Shown here: one piece after another, positions 9,105-19,491 of the stretch
Position numbering within the stretch: the stretch's first letter is position 1
How the letters are laid out: every line of letters starts with the position of its first letter
Source of the DNA: Gordoniibacillus kamchatkensis
GTDB lineage: Bacteria > Bacillota > Bacilli > Paenibacillales > NBRC-103111
Length of the DNA stretch: 64,000 bases
Reading direction: 5' to 3'
Assembly (NCBI RefSeq): GCF_000829455.1
Contig: NZ_JXAK01000041.1
Span: 1 to 64,000 of the forward strand
The notes under the pieces: model-generated
Told to the model about the DNA's origin: nothing
The model's input: only the letters and a program-made list of their open reading frames with translations
Database searches by the model: none
Translations under genes and position numbers: made by a program

Positions 9105-12100
9105 TTAAAACAGCGACAGCTGGTTCGACTCCGGCAAGCCGCGGAAGCAGCCCATGCCGGCAAGCAGCTCGACGATCGTTTTCGACGCTTTGGACCGCAC
9201 CTGAAAATCTTCCACGCTGAGGAAGTCGCCATCCTCCCTGGAGGCGGCGATGTTTTTGGCGGCGTTCTCGCCGATGCCGGCGATAGCCGAGAACGGGGGA
9301 ATGAGCGCGTCGCCGTCGATCGTAAACTTCGTCGCATGCGAGCGGTACAGGTCGATCGGCTTGAACGTAAAGCCGCGCGCCGTCATCTCGATCGCCATTT
9401 CCAAAATGGAGATCATCGCCTTCTCCTTCGGCTGGGCCTGGAACCCTTTTTCCTCGATTTCGATCAGCTTGGCCACAATGGCGTCGTACCCTTGGCACAT
9501 CAGCTCGATATCGAAATCGGCAGCGCGGACGGAAAAGTACGTTGCGTAAAATTCAATCGGATAATACAGCTTGAAAAACGCCGTGCGCACCGCGGATGTG
9601 ACGTAGGCGGCGGCGTGCGCGCGCGGGAACATGTACTCGATTTTCTCGCACGAATCGATGTACCACGCCGGAATGCCGTGCTCCTTCATCGTTTGCTTCC
9701 ACTCGTCGGTGAGGCCCTTGCCCTTCCGCACGCTCTCTGTGATTTTGAACGCCAGCGCTTGTCGAGCCCGCCTCTATAAATCAGATACAGCATAATGTCG
9801 TCGCGGCAGCCGATAACGGTTTTGATCGTACAAATATTTTTACGGATAAGTTCTTGCGCGTTGCCGAGCCATACGCCCGTACCGTGCGACAAGCCGGAAA
9901 TTTGCAGCAGGTCGGCGAACGTGGACGGCCGCGTTTCCTCCAGCATTTGGCGCACGAACTTCGTGCCCATTTCGGGGATGCCGTACGTCGCCACCGGCGT
10001 GCGGATTTGCTCCGGCGTTACGCCGAGCGCATCCGTGGAGTTGAAAATGCTCATCACCTTCGGATCGTTCATCTTGATTTTCGTCGGGTCGACGCCGGTC
10101 AAATCTTGCAGCATGCGCATCATCGTCGGATCGTCGTGCCCGAGAATATCGAGCTTGAGCAAGTTTTCGTCGAAGGCGTGATAATCGAAATGCGTCGTCT
10201 TCCACTCGGAGCTCGTATCGTCAGCCGGAAATTGCACCGGCGTAATGTCCTCGACGTCAATATAGTCAGGGACGACGACGATGCCGCCCGGGTGCTGGCC
10301 GGTCGAACGCTTGACGCCGGTGCAACCGAGCGCGAGCCGGTTCACTTCGGCGCCGCGCCATTTGCGCCCGTTCCCCTGATCCTCTTCGTATTTTTTCACG
10401 AAGCCGTAGGCCGTCTTCTCCGCTACGGTGCCGATGGTGCCGGCACGGAACACGTTCTTCTCGCCGAACAGCACTTTCGTATAATTGTGCGCTTCCGGCT
10501 GGTATTCGCCGGAGAAGTTGAGGTCGATATCCGGCACCTTCTCGCCGGTGAAGCCCATGAACGTCTCCGCCGGGATGTCCTGGCCGTCGCCGAGCATGTG
10601 CGCTCCGCACCTCGGGCAATCTTTGTCGGGCAAGTCGAAGCCGGAACCGATCGAGCCGTCGGTGAAAAATTCGTTATGCTGGCATTCGGGGCACAAATAA
10701 TGCGGCGGCAGCGGATTTACCTCGGAAATGCCGAGCATGTTGGCGACGAACAGCGAGCCGACCGAGCCCCGCGAGCCGACGAGATAGCCGTCTGCGTTCG
10801 ACTTTTTGACGAGGCGCTCGGAAATAAGGACGTTGGCCGAGAAGCCGTTTTGAATGATCGGCGTCAGCTCGCGCACGAGCCGCTCCTGAATGAGCTCCGG
10901 CAACGGGTCTCCGTAGAGCGCCTTCGCTCTGGAGTAACATTTATCCTCGATTTCCTGCTCGGCCCCTTCGATAATCGGCGAGAACAGCTTCTTCGGAAAC
11001 AGCTGGATTTCCTCGAATTCGTCGGCCAGCTTGTTCGTATTCGTGACAACGACTTCATAGGCGACGTCTTCGCCGAGAAATTGGAACTCCTCCAGCATCT
11101 CCTTCGTCGTCCGGAAATGCGCGTCAGGCTTCTTGATATCCTTCAGCGGCGAGAAGCCGGTAATGCCGTGGATGGCGATGTCGCGGAAAATTTTTTGCCG
11201 GGGGTGCAAGTAATGCACGTTGCCCGTGGCGATGACCGGTTTGCCGAGCTTGCGCCCGATTTCGACAATCGTCCGCACCGCGTTCTCGAGATCGCGCCGC
11301 GAGCCGACGAGACCTTTGTCGACTAGGTGCATGTTGTAGCCGACCGGCTGAATTTCCAGCACGTCGTAAAATTCCGCTACCTGCTCCGCTTCCTCGCGCG
11401 ATTTGTTAAGCACAGTCTCGTAAAACTCGCCCTTTTCGCAGCCGGATATGACGAGCAGCCCTTCGCGCAGCTCCACGAGCTTGCTTCTCGGAATGCACGC
11501 CACTCGGTTGAAATACTTCGTATGCGACAGCGATACTAGCTTGTACAAGTTCTTTTTGCCGACCGCGTTTTTGGCATAAATGCAGCAGTGGAACGGACGC
11601 TGGTTGCTGAGGTCTTTGCCGACGTTGTCGTTCAGGCGTGCCAGGTTCGTCATGTCCCGTTCGGCGGCTTCGTTGATGAGATGGAACAATACGTTGCCGA
11701 GCGCGATGGAGTCGTCGATCGCCCGGTGATGGTTTTCGAGGCTGACTTTGAACTTGTCGGCCAGCGTATTGAGCCTGTGGTTTTTGAGCGACGGGAACAG
11801 CAAGCGCGCCAGCTCCAGCGTGTCAAGCACCGGATTCGGCAGCTCGGCATGGCCTAGCCGCTTCAGGTTCGCCTGAATGAAACCCATATCAAAGCGGGCG
11901 TTGTGCGCCACGAGAATGGCGTCGCCGACAAACTGCACGAACTCGGGCAGCTTGTCCGCAAGCTCAGGAGCGCCGCGAACCATGTCGTCGGAAATGTTCG
12001 TCAGCTGCTGGATGTTGTACGGAATGCGCTCGTGCGGGTCGATGAACGTGGCGAAGCGGTCGATTTCGCGGCCCGCCTGCATTTTGACCCCGGCGATTTC

Positions 12101-13417
12101 GATAATTTTATTGTTCACGACGGACAGGCCGGTCGTCTCGATATCGAAAATGACGTAGACGGCGTCTTTCAGCTCCTCGTCCCGACCGTTCAGCACGATC
12201 GGCACGCCGTCGTCGACGACGTTGGCTTCAAGGCCGTAAATCACTTTGATGCCGGCTTTTTTCGCCGCTTTGTTCGCCTCCGGGTAACACTGTACGGCGC
12301 TGTGGTCGGTGATGGCGATGGCTTTATGCCCCCACTTCGCAGCCGTCTTTATGTAGTCTTCAACGGACGTAACGGCGTCCATTGCGCTCATTGTCGTATG
12401 GAGATGGAATTCAACCCGCTTTACCTCTGCGTCGTCGGTACGCTCCTTCGGCGGCAGCACTTCGGTCAGGTCGGAAGGCATCATGACGAGTTCGGGCACT
12501 TGCATGAAGCGGTCGTACTCGACCCGGCCGCGGGCCCGCACCCATTTGCCGTTTTGCAGCAGGCTCAGAATTTTCAAGTCTTCTTTGGTCTTGGCGAACA
12601 TTTTGAGCTGCAGCGAATCGGTAAAATCGGTGACGCTGAACGTAAACAGCGTCGAGCCGTTGCGCAGCTCCTTCGATTCGAGGCCGAAGACGGAGCCTTG
12701 GATCGTGATCTTCTTTTCTTCTTCCTGGATTTGCTCGATCGGCACCGGCTGGTCTTTGATGTCGTAGCCGACCATCAGCTTCAGCTCGCCTTCCGGCAGC
12801 TCGATTTCTTCCTCCTGCGGCACCGCCAGCAGCATTTCCTGCGATACGGCGCGGCCTTCCTCCTCGATCTGCTTCTGAAACCGCTCGAACTCTTCTTCCC
12901 GCTCGTTCGCTTCGTTCAGCGCGTATTTGACCTGGATCTCGGCATGGAAAAACTCGAGGAAAAAGCGGCGCACCCATTCGTCGACCTGCTTCTTCCGCGC
13001 CATCTCCAGCCCCATCTCGTTCAGGAGCCGCAGCGTTACAAGCGGACCCGCCGTCTCGATGCGGGCTTTGGTCAGCCAGCCGTTGATCGTCGGCGACTCG
13101 CGCTGCACCCATTCCAGAAACAGGCTCCAGTATTCTTGCACCAGCTCCGACGTTTCGGCTTCTTCAAAGCGAATGCGGAACCGGATGCGCGCGATGTGGG
13201 CGAATTTATCCTGAATCATGCGGCAGAACGAACGGTATACCTCTTGCGGAACCATGCTCTTTTTCACTAGCGAGAATCGCCAATCGCGGTTTTTGCGGCT
13301 GACGGTCACTTGCTCGATATAAGCATCCGCGAAAAAGGAGCGCGCCATGTCGTCCGGCACGTCCGCCTGCAGCATCAGCTGCTCGAAACGGCTTCGCTTC
13401 TCCGCCAAATTGCTCAC
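9105..13417 (-). CDS. polC: DNA polymerase III PolC-type alpha subunit, frameshifted as read
   Basis: PolC is the essential replicative polymerase of low-GC Gram-positives. Domains seen: N-terminal region (1-230), OB fold (~236-320), PHP domain starting EFHLHTTMS (~336) split by a DEDDh exonuclease (DIETTG 425-430), then palm with PDIDLNFSGEYQ and a helix-hairpin-helix C-terminus ending NQLSLF. Start is GTG 13417, with GGGGGAGGAACAAAC before it. The frame breaks near 9761: the first frame ends with a nonsense tail, while the next frame continues ALAFKITESVRKGKGL. One missing base (probably CC to C in GACCAAG) restores 1437 aa, the same length as B. subtilis PolC. Likely an assembly error. Confidence 0.95.
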
Positions 13418-13480
13418 GTTTGTTCCTCCCCCATGTAGAAAAACAAAAGGCAAAGACACGGTGCCCTTCTTTGCCTGTTT

Positions 13481-13581
13481 ATGAGATAAGGGCTACGCTG
13501 CGGATGTGGAATTCAACCTCCGGACTCCGTTAAAGTCGTCTCCGGTTGAATTCCATCCTCCTCCGCTCCGCAGTATCTCAT
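13481..13581. repeat. Intergenic palindromic repeat, copy B
   Basis: An imperfect palindrome of 101 bp with terminal arms ATGAGATA (13481-13488) and TATCTCAT (13574-13581), inner arms CTGCGGA/TCCGCAG and TGGAATTCAAC/GTTGAATTCCA, and an off-centre unpaired middle. It begins six bases beyond the proS stop codon and ends before polC. Internal and edge strings match copies A and C. It may act as a transcript-end structure or be a small non-autonomous element; no ORF inside. Confidence 0.75.
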
Positions 13582-13587
13582 TGAATG

Positions 13588-15036
13588 TTAGTAGCTACGC
13601 CCCCACACAACCGTGTGCTTCGCCTGTTCCCCGCAGACGAAGCAAGACTCCTTATGCACCGCCGGCTCGAACGGAATGTTGCGGCTCGTCGCTTTCGTCT
13701 GCTCCTTGACGTGTTCTTCGCACGAGGCGGAGCCGCACCAGCCGGCAAGGCCGAAGCCGCCTTTGTCTTCCAGCAGATTCTTGAACTCTTCCAGCGTATC
13801 GACCGGCGTAATGTGCTCGTGCAGGAACGTTTTCGCCTTCTCGAACATGTCGCGGTGAATTTCGTCCAGCAGCCTCTGCACTTCGCTCACGATGTCCGCT
13901 TGCGCCACAACGCGCTTCTCGCCGGAGACGCGGGAGACGAGGACGACTTGACCGGCTTCCATATCGCGCGGACCGAGCTCGACGCGAATCGGCACCCCGC
14001 GCATCTCATGCTCGTTGAACTTCCAGCCCGGGCTCTGATCGCGATCGTCGACGCGTACGCGCACACCAGCTGCCTTAAGCTCGGCAAACAGCTCGTCGAT
14101 GCGGGCGGTCACTTGCTCGCGCGATTTTGGCGGGCCGATCGGAATCATGATCACCTGCGTCGGCGCCACCTTCGGCGGCATGACGAGCCCGCGATCGTCG
14201 CCGTGCACCATGATAAGCGCCCCGATGAGCCGGGTGCTGACGCCCCACGACGTCGTATGCACGTATTCATGCGTGTTCTCGCGGCTTAAATATTTGATGT
14301 CGAAGGCGACGGCGAAATTGGTACCCAAGTAATGGGACGTGCCCGCCTGAACCGCCTTGCCGTCTTTCATCATCGCTTCGACGGAATATGTATCGACCGC
14401 TCCGGCGAATTTCTCGGACGGCGTCTTCTGTCCTTTGATGACCGGGATCGCCAGCACGTTCTCGACGAAATCGGTGTACACATCGAGCATTTGCAGCGTC
14501 TCGCGGCGCGCGTCCGCCTCGTCCTCGTGCGCGGTATGGCCTTCCTGCCACAAAAATTCGCTCGTCCGCAGGAACGGCAGCGTCCGCTTCTCCCACCGGA
14601 CGACGTTGGCCCACTGGTTGATGAGCAGCGGCAAATCGCGGTACGAGTTGATCCATTCGGCGTACATATGCCCGATCATCGTCTCCGACGTCGGCCGGAT
14701 CGCGAGCCGCTCCTCCAGCTTCTCGCCCCCTGCTTCCGTCACCCAAGGCAGCTCCGGATTGAACCCTTCGACGTGCTCCTTTTCTTTCTGGAAAAAGCTC
14801 TCCGGGATAAACAGCGGGAAATACGCATTGCGGTGACCGGTATCCTTGAACCGGCGGTCCAGCTCGCGCTGGCAATTTTCCCAAATTTCATAGCCGTCCG
14901 GCTTGAACACGATGCAGCCGCGGACCGGCGAATAACTCATCAGGTCGGCTTTCTTAATGACGTCCAAATACCATTTGGAGAAATCCTCGGCTTGCGGCGT
15001 AATTTCTTTATTGACGGCTTGCTTCTCGTTCGACAT
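13588..15036 (-). CDS. proS: Proline--tRNA ligase, short archaeal/eukaryote-like type
   Basis: This class II synthetase charges tRNA-Pro. The 482-aa protein is of the short (type 3) ProRS architecture: catalytic core with RPTSETMIGHMYAEW, QWANVVRWEKRTLPFLRTSEF and motif 3 around STRLIGALIMVHGDDRGL, an anticodon-binding domain, and a C-terminal Zn-type domain with cysteines in CGSASCEEH and SCFVCGEQ and a Tyr C-terminus. It lacks the ~180-residue editing insertion of the ~565-aa bacterial type that B. subtilis carries at this locus between rasP and polC. ATG 15036 has a good GGAGG site. No T-box leader is visible in the short upstream gap. Confidence 0.93.
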   Translation of the reverse strand: MSNEKQAVNKEITPQAEDFSKWYLDVIKKADLMSYSPVRGCIVFKPDGYEIWENCQRELDRRFKDTGHRNAYFPLFIPESFFQKEKEHVEGFNPELPWVTEAGGEKLEERLAIRPTSETMIGHMYAEWINSYRDLPLLINQWANVVRWEKRTLPFLRTSEFLWQEGHTAHEDEADARRETLQMLDVYTDFVENVLAIPVIKGQKTPSEKFAGAVDTYSVEAMMKDGKAVQAGTSHYLGTNFAVAFDIKYLSRENTHEYVHTTSWGVSTRLIGALIMVHGDDRGLVMPPKVAPTQVIMIPIGPPKSREQVTARIDELFAELKAAGVRVRVDDRDQSPGWKFNEHEMRGVPIRVELGPRDMEAGQVVLVSRVSGEKRVVAQADIVSEVQRLLDEIHRDMFEKAKTFLHEHITPVDTLEEFKNLLEDKGGFGLAGWCGSASCEEHVKEQTKATSRNIPFEPAVHKESCFVCGEQAKHTVVWGRSY

Positions 15037-15095
15037 GATATCCTCCTACGGGCGACAAATGCGGACAAAATCCTGACTTCGATTGTATCACGATT

Positions 15096-16367
15096 TCACT
15101 GTTTTATTAAGCGCAAAATATCGTTGTACGTCACGGCGATCATTAATAGCATTAACATCGCGAAGCCGATAAAATGCACCATGCTTTCGCGGTTCGGATC
15201 GACCGGCTTGCCGCGCAGCGCCTCGAGCCCGAGGAAGACGAGCCGGCTTCCGTCCAGCGCCGGGAACGGCAACAGATTGAACAGTCCGAGGTACAGGCTG
15301 AACAGCGCCGCCCAATACGTGTAGGACGGTGTGCCGCTTTCCGCGAATTCGCCCGTCACCTGCACGATGCGGACGGGGCCGCCGAGGTCGTCCAGCTTGA
15401 ACTGGCCCATGACCATTTTGCGGAAGCCGTCGAGAATGCCAACCGTTGACGAGGAAATGTAGTTCCAGGAGTTTTTCGCGATTTCGCCCGGTCTCGCCGC
15501 GCGCGTATCCGAGCCCAGCGTAATGCCGACCAGCCCGTATTTCGTCTTGCCGTCTTCGGCCGTTTGCGCGTCCGGTGTCACTTCGATTTTCTTTTCCTGG
15601 CCGGAGCGCTGCACGATCCACGACATCGGCTTGTCTGGCGACGCCGTAATAAGGCTGCGCAGCTTCTCGCGGTCTTCGCCGATGGCGGTGCCGTTCACCG
15701 ATAAAATGATGTCGCCCGTTTTCAGCCCTGCCCGTTCCCCCGCCGAGCCCATTTTCACGCCGTCCAGCTTCACGTTGACCGGAATGCCCGAGATCACGAC
15801 AACGACCACGAACAAGACGATTGCCAGCACAAAGTTCATAACCGGCCCCATCACGATCGACAGCGCCCGCTGGCCTACCGTCTTCGAACCGAATTGGCGG
15901 TCCCACGGGGCGATTTGCACTTCGCGTCCCTTCGACACCATCATCGCCTGCGGATGAACGGCCAGGCGTGTTGGTTCGTCGCCGACAACGAGCCGGATGA
16001 ACAAGTCCCGCTCCAGGTCGGCTTGCTCGACTGTACCGATAATGGCGTCCGCACGATGCTCCAGCTGATCCGTAAAAATATGCGTCACTTTATCGCCTTC
16101 GAGCTTCAGCGCGACGGTTTGACCCGGCTGCAGCTGAATCGCTTCCGGGTCTTCGCCGGCCATCCGGACGAAGCCGCCGATCGGCAAAAGGCGCAGCGTG
16201 TAGCGGGTTTCCCCGCGCTTGAACGTAAACAGCTTCGGACCGAAGCCGATGGCAAATTCCCTCACGAGAATGCCGGCCCGTTTGGCGAAATAGTAATGTC
16301 CCCATTCATGAATCGTCACCAGCACGAAAAACAGCAATATAATTTTCAGGATCGTCTCGATCGACAT
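15096..16367 (-). CDS. rasP: Site-2 zinc metalloprotease RasP/RseP
   Basis: An intramembrane protease that in Bacillus cuts anti-sigma factors (RsiW), FtsL and leftover signal peptides. The 423-aa protein has the HEWGH zinc motif (H20, E21, H24) in the first membrane segment, a membrane segment at ~170-195, a single PDZ domain (~200-270), and the second catalytic motif NLLPFPALDG with D372, followed by two C-terminal membrane segments. Lies between dxr and proS as in B. subtilis. Confidence 0.96.
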   Translation of the reverse strand: MSIETILKIILLFFVLVTIHEWGHYYFAKRAGILVREFAIGFGPKLFTFKRGETRYTLRLLPIGGFVRMAGEDPEAIQLQPGQTVALKLEGDKVTHIFTDQLEHRADAIIGTVEQADLERDLFIRLVVGDEPTRLAVHPQAMMVSKGREVQIAPWDRQFGSKTVGQRALSIVMGPVMNFVLAIVLFVVVVVISGIPVNVKLDGVKMGSAGERAGLKTGDIILSVNGTAIGEDREKLRSLITASPDKPMSWIVQRSGQEKKIEVTPDAQTAEDGKTKYGLVGITLGSDTRAARPGEIAKNSWNYISSSTVGILDGFRKMVMGQFKLDDLGGPVRIVQVTGEFAESGTPSYTYWAALFSLYLGLFNLLPFPALDGSRLVFLGLEALRGKPVDPNRESMVHFIGFAMLMLLMIAVTYNDILRLIKQ

Positions 16368-16462
16368 GCCTTCATCCTCCTGAACGTAACGTTCCCGAAT
16401 GCGGAACCCGGATCTTGCTTATCTATAATAAGCTTACCATTAATGGTTGCGTTCATACAAGC

Positions 16463-16503
16463 AAACGGCCTCCGTCCCAATATACGGGACAAAGAGGCCG
16501 TTT
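16463..16503. terminator. Strong hairpin between dxr and rasP, possible terminator
   Basis: AAACGGCCTC (16463-16472) pairs perfectly with GAGGCCGTTT (16494-16503), with a further GTCCC/GGGAC inner stem. The U-run after the hairpin on the minus strand is only partial (TTTGCTT). Together with repeat copy C it fills the 335-bp gap between dxr and rasP; the remaining ~95 bp before rasP is AT-richer (TTATTATAGA) and may hold a rasP promoter, but no convincing -35/-10 pair was found. Confidence 0.5.
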
Positions 16504-16520
16504 AGAATCGATATCATTCG

Positions 16521-16691
16521 GGCTGCGCGAGAAAGTAGGGCTGCGCTGCGGACCTAAGAATGCGGCTTTCCGGCATCGCCCACCCTCGTGTTCCTTCATA
16601 ATTAAAACAAAGCTGGAACGCGAGTTCAAAAGCGTACGCTGCGCTCCAAGGCCTGCTTTCCCATCCCCCGCTCCGCCTTTCTCGCGCAGCC
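16521..16691. repeat. Intergenic palindromic repeat, copy C
   Basis: Terminal inverted arms are perfect over 15 bp: GGCTGCGCGAGAAAG (16521-16535) and CTTTCTCGCGCAGCC (16677-16691). Just inside lie CTGCGCTGCGGA on the left and CCCCGCTCCGC on the right, matching copies A and B. The 171-bp element starts 11 bases beyond the dxr stop. The interior carries no ORF of note. Confidence 0.75.
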
Positions 16692-16702
16692 GGGAAAATT
16701 AC

Positions 16703-17854
16703 TTATATGCTGCGCGAAGCGTGGTCGCGCGCCCAGGCGTCGGCGGCAAGGATGGCCTCCAAGCCGGGATCGGCTTCCGCCGTATGCGCAGCCATCGCCC
16801 GTTCGACGATGTCGTCAATGTGCAAAAATTCAATCTCTCTCCGCAAAAACCTGGCGACCGCCACTTCGTTAGCGGCATTAAATACCGTCGGCATCGTGCC
16901 TCCGGCGCGGCCCGCATCGTAAGCGAGGCGCATCATGCGGAAGCGTGCAAAATCCATCTCGCGAAAATGCAGCTTGCCCAGCTGCGCCAAATCGAGCCGC
17001 GGCACCGGCGTCGGCAGCCGCTCCGGATAGGTGAGCGCATACTGAATCGGCACGCGCATATCGGGCACTCCCATTTGGGCGATGACGCTGCCGTCCGCAA
17101 ACTCGACAAACGAATGCACGATGCTTTCCGGATGGATGAGCACGTCGATCTCGTCGTACGAAACGTCGTACAGCCAGCGCGCTTCCATCACCTCGAGGCC
17201 TTTGTTGGCCATCGTCGCCGAATCGATCGTGATTTTAGCGCCCATCGACCAGTTCGGATGCCGCAGCGCCTGCTCCACCGTTACGCCGTGCAGCTCCGTG
17301 CGCGATTTGTCGCGGAACGAACCGCCGGAAGCGGTGATCACGATCCGCTTCAAGGCGCGGCGCGGCTCGCCGTTCAGGCATTGAAAAATAGCCGAATGCT
17401 CGCTGTCGACGGGGAGCAGCGAGACTCCTTTGCGCCTCGCCAGATCCGTTACGAGATGGCCTGCGGAAACGAGCGTCTCCTTGTTTGCGAGCGCAATCGT
17501 CTTGCCCGCTTCGATAGCGGCCAGCGTCGGCTGCAGGCCCTGGCTGCCGACGACCGCGGTGACGATGATGTCCGCATCCGTCGCGGCGGCCGCTTCCGCC
17601 AGCCCTTCCGGCCCGTAGACGATGCGCGGCGCAGCCTCCGCCGGGAGCAGCTCCCGCAGCTTTGCGGCGAGCTCCTTCGTCGCCACGGACACGAGCTGCG
17701 GCCGGAACCGGACCGTCTGCTCCGCCAGCAAGCCGACGTTGTTGCCCCCCGCCAGCGCCGTCACGACAAATCGCTCCGGGTAATGCGAAACGACGTCGAG
17801 CGTCTGGGTGCCGATCGATCCGGTCGAGCCCAGGATGGAGATTCGTTTCGTCAT
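16703..17854 (-). CDS. dxr: 1-deoxy-D-xylulose-5-phosphate reductoisomerase
   Basis: Dxr makes 2-C-methyl-D-erythritol 4-phosphate, the committed step of the non-mevalonate isoprenoid pathway, using NADPH and Mg2+. The 383-aa product has the NADPH-binding GSTGSIG loop (9-15), the metal/substrate motifs [11 protein letters not shown] and TASGGSFRD, and [19 protein letters not shown]. Length is normal (B. subtilis 383 aa). Sits downstream of uppS-cdsA, supplying isoprenoid precursor for the UppS product. Confidence 0.97.
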   Translation of the reverse strand: MTKRISILGSTGSIGTQTLDVVSHYPERFVVTALAGGNNVGLLAEQTVRFRPQLVSVATKELAAKLRELLPAEAAPRIVYGPEGLAEAAAATDADIIVTAVVGSQGLQPTLAAIEAGKTIALANKETLVSAGHLVTDLARRKGVSLLPVDSEHSAIFQCLNGEPRRALKRIVITASGGSFRDKSRTELHGVTVEQALRHPNWSMGAKITIDSATMANKGLEVMEARWLYDVSYDEIDVLIHPESIVHSFVEFADGSVIAQMGVPDMRVPIQYALTYPERLPTPVPRLDLAQLGKLHFREMDFARFRMMRLAYDAGRAGGTMPTVFNAANEVAVARFLRREIEFLHIDDIVERAMAAHTAEADPGLEAILAADAWARDHASRSI

Positions 17855-17884
17855 AAAGCACCTCGATCGTTAGTATGGCCCTGT

Positions 17885-18685
17885 TCAAGAAACGGCAAGC
17901 AGACCGGTCAAATGCAGGAACGGAAACACGATCAGCCAGCTGTCGACGCGGTCGAGCACCCCGCCGTGGCCCGGCAAAATCGTTCCCGTATCTTTAATTC
18001 CTTTCACGCGCTTGTAGGCCGACTGCATCAAATCGCCGAGTTGGCCGACAATGCCGATAACGATGCCGAGCGATACGGCGTGAACGAGAGCGACCCGATC
18101 CGGCGCCAGAAGCGCGAAAATAACGGCTGTCACTACCGCCGCCGCGATGCCGCCGATAGCCCCTTCCACCGACTTCTTCGGCGAAATGGCCGGCCATAGC
18201 GGATGCTTGCCGAGCTTCGAGCCGACGAAATAGGCGCCCGAATCCGTCACCCAAATGCACACGAACACGAACAAAGTCCAAAACAAGCCGTGCTCCGGCA
18301 GCCGCGTTGCAATCATGTAATGAAAGCCGAAACCCAAATAGACGACGCCGAGAAACAGCAGCGCCGCCTGATCGATAGGGATGCGGTTTTTCGTGAAGAC
18401 AGTGACGGCGAGCAGACCGAAAAGCGCCAGCCAAATGACCGTCGCTCCCCTTTCGGGCAGATGCAGCGCGTCGAACACGCTCCAAGGCGCCGCCAGCAGC
18501 AGCGTCCCGATAAGACCGAACATTGCCGTAAGCGGAGCGCTTTTCAGCCCGATCAGCCGCACAAACTCATAATATCCGATAATGGCAAGTAGCATAATGA
18601 GCGCTGCGTAGGCGAAGCCGCCCCATGCGAGCAACGCGAGGAAAACGGCGCCGGCAATAGCCCCTGTAACGATACGCTGCTTCAA
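17885..18685 (-). CDS. cdsA: Phosphatidate cytidylyltransferase
   Basis: CdsA makes CDP-diacylglycerol from phosphatidic acid and CTP, the branch point to phospholipids. The 266-aa protein is almost entirely membrane-spanning (about eight segments) and ends with the CdsA signature LPGHGGVLDRVDSW, containing the metal-binding aspartate pair. It begins at TTG 18685 with GGAGGAACTTGGA before it. It follows uppS closely and precedes dxr. Confidence 0.96.
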   Translation of the reverse strand: MKQRIVTGAIAGAVFLALLAWGGFAYAALIMLLAIIGYYEFVRLIGLKSAPLTAMFGLIGTLLLAAPWSVFDALHLPERGATVIWLALFGLLAVTVFTKNRIPIDQAALLFLGVVYLGFGFHYMIATRLPEHGLFWTLFVFVCIWVTDSGAYFVGSKLGKHPLWPAISPKKSVEGAIGGIAAAVVTAVIFALLAPDRVALVHAVSLGIVIGIVGQLGDLMQSAYKRVKGIKDTGTILPGHGGVLDRVDSWLIVFPFLHLTGLLAVS

Positions 18686-18724
18686 TCCAAGTTCCTCCGC
18701 CTCGTAATACGTGTGTCGGCCGCT

Positions 18725-19489
18725 TTATACGCCGCCGTACCGGCGCGCCCGGCGCTGATATTCGGCGATCGCCCGATAAAAGTGCTCTTCGGTAAATTCC
18801 GGCCAATAATCGTCGGTGAACCATAGCTCGGTATACGCAAGCTGCCACAGCATGAAATTGCTCACTCTCAGCTCTCCGCTCGTGCGGATGAGCAAATCCG
18901 GATCCGGCAATTCAGGCGTCATCGTATAGCGGCTGAACACCTCTTCGGTGATGTCGCTCGTCTGCAGCTTGCCGGCTTCCACGTCTTGCAGCAAGCTGCG
19001 CACACCGGCGACGATTTCTTTGCGTCCGCCGTAATTGATGGCGAAATTCAAAATCAAGCCGTCATTGCCTTTCGTGCGCTCGATCGCCCCTTCGACCGCC
19101 TGCAGCGTATGCGGCGGAAGCCCTTCCCGCAGTCCGGTCATGCGCACCTGCACGTTGTTGGCGTCCAGCTCGTCGATTTCCAGCGGAAAAAATTCCTGCG
19201 GCAGCTTCATCAGGAAGTCGACTTCGTCTTTGGGCCGTCCCCAGTTTTCCGTTGAAAACGCGTACATCGTCAGCACCTTGACGCCGAGCTCGCTGGCCGC
19301 CATAACGATCTTCTTCACGTTCTTCATGCCGGAATGATGGCCGGCGACGCGAGGCAGTCCGCGCTTCTTGGCCCAGCGCCCGTTGCCGTCCATAATGATG
19401 GCGACGTGCGCGGGGATGTTTTCCGGATCGAGGGGCGGACGCTCCGCCCGGACGCCCTGGCCTAACCACTTCTTGAAAGGGCTCCTCAT
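18725..19489 (-). CDS. uppS: Isoprenyl (undecaprenyl) diphosphate synthase
   Basis: The cis-prenyltransferase that builds C55 undecaprenyl diphosphate, lipid carrier for peptidoglycan and teichoic acid. The 254-aa protein carries IIMDGNGRWAKKRG (catalytic Asp34), the substrate loop GHHSGM, YAFSTENWGRP, and the C-terminal PDLLIRTSGELRVSNFML motif. ATG 19489 starts two bases after the frr stop, indicating coupled expression. Confidence 0.97.
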   Translation of the reverse strand: MRSPFKKWLGQGVRAERPPLDPENIPAHVAIIMDGNGRWAKKRGLPRVAGHHSGMKNVKKIVMAASELGVKVLTMYAFSTENWGRPKDEVDFLMKLPQEFFPLEIDELDANNVQVRMTGLREGLPPHTLQAVEGAIERTKGNDGLILNFAINYGGRKEIVAGVRSLLQDVEAGKLQTSDITEEVFSRYTMTPELPDPDLLIRTSGELRVSNFMLWQLAYTELWFTDDYWPEFTEEHFYRAIAEYQRRARRYGGV

Positions 19490-19491
19490 CG

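Noticed and set aside
9740-9780. Programmed frameshift in polC
   Set aside because: No slippery heptamer or stimulatory structure; same CC-to-C type change is seen in four other genes, so an error is simpler.
15037-15095. T-box leader for proS
   Set aside because: The gap is too short and lacks a T-box motif or terminator.
16415-18199. 594-codon plus-strand ORF opposite dxr/cdsA
   Set aside because: Covers repeat copy C and dxr antisense; no ribosome site or recognisable domain.
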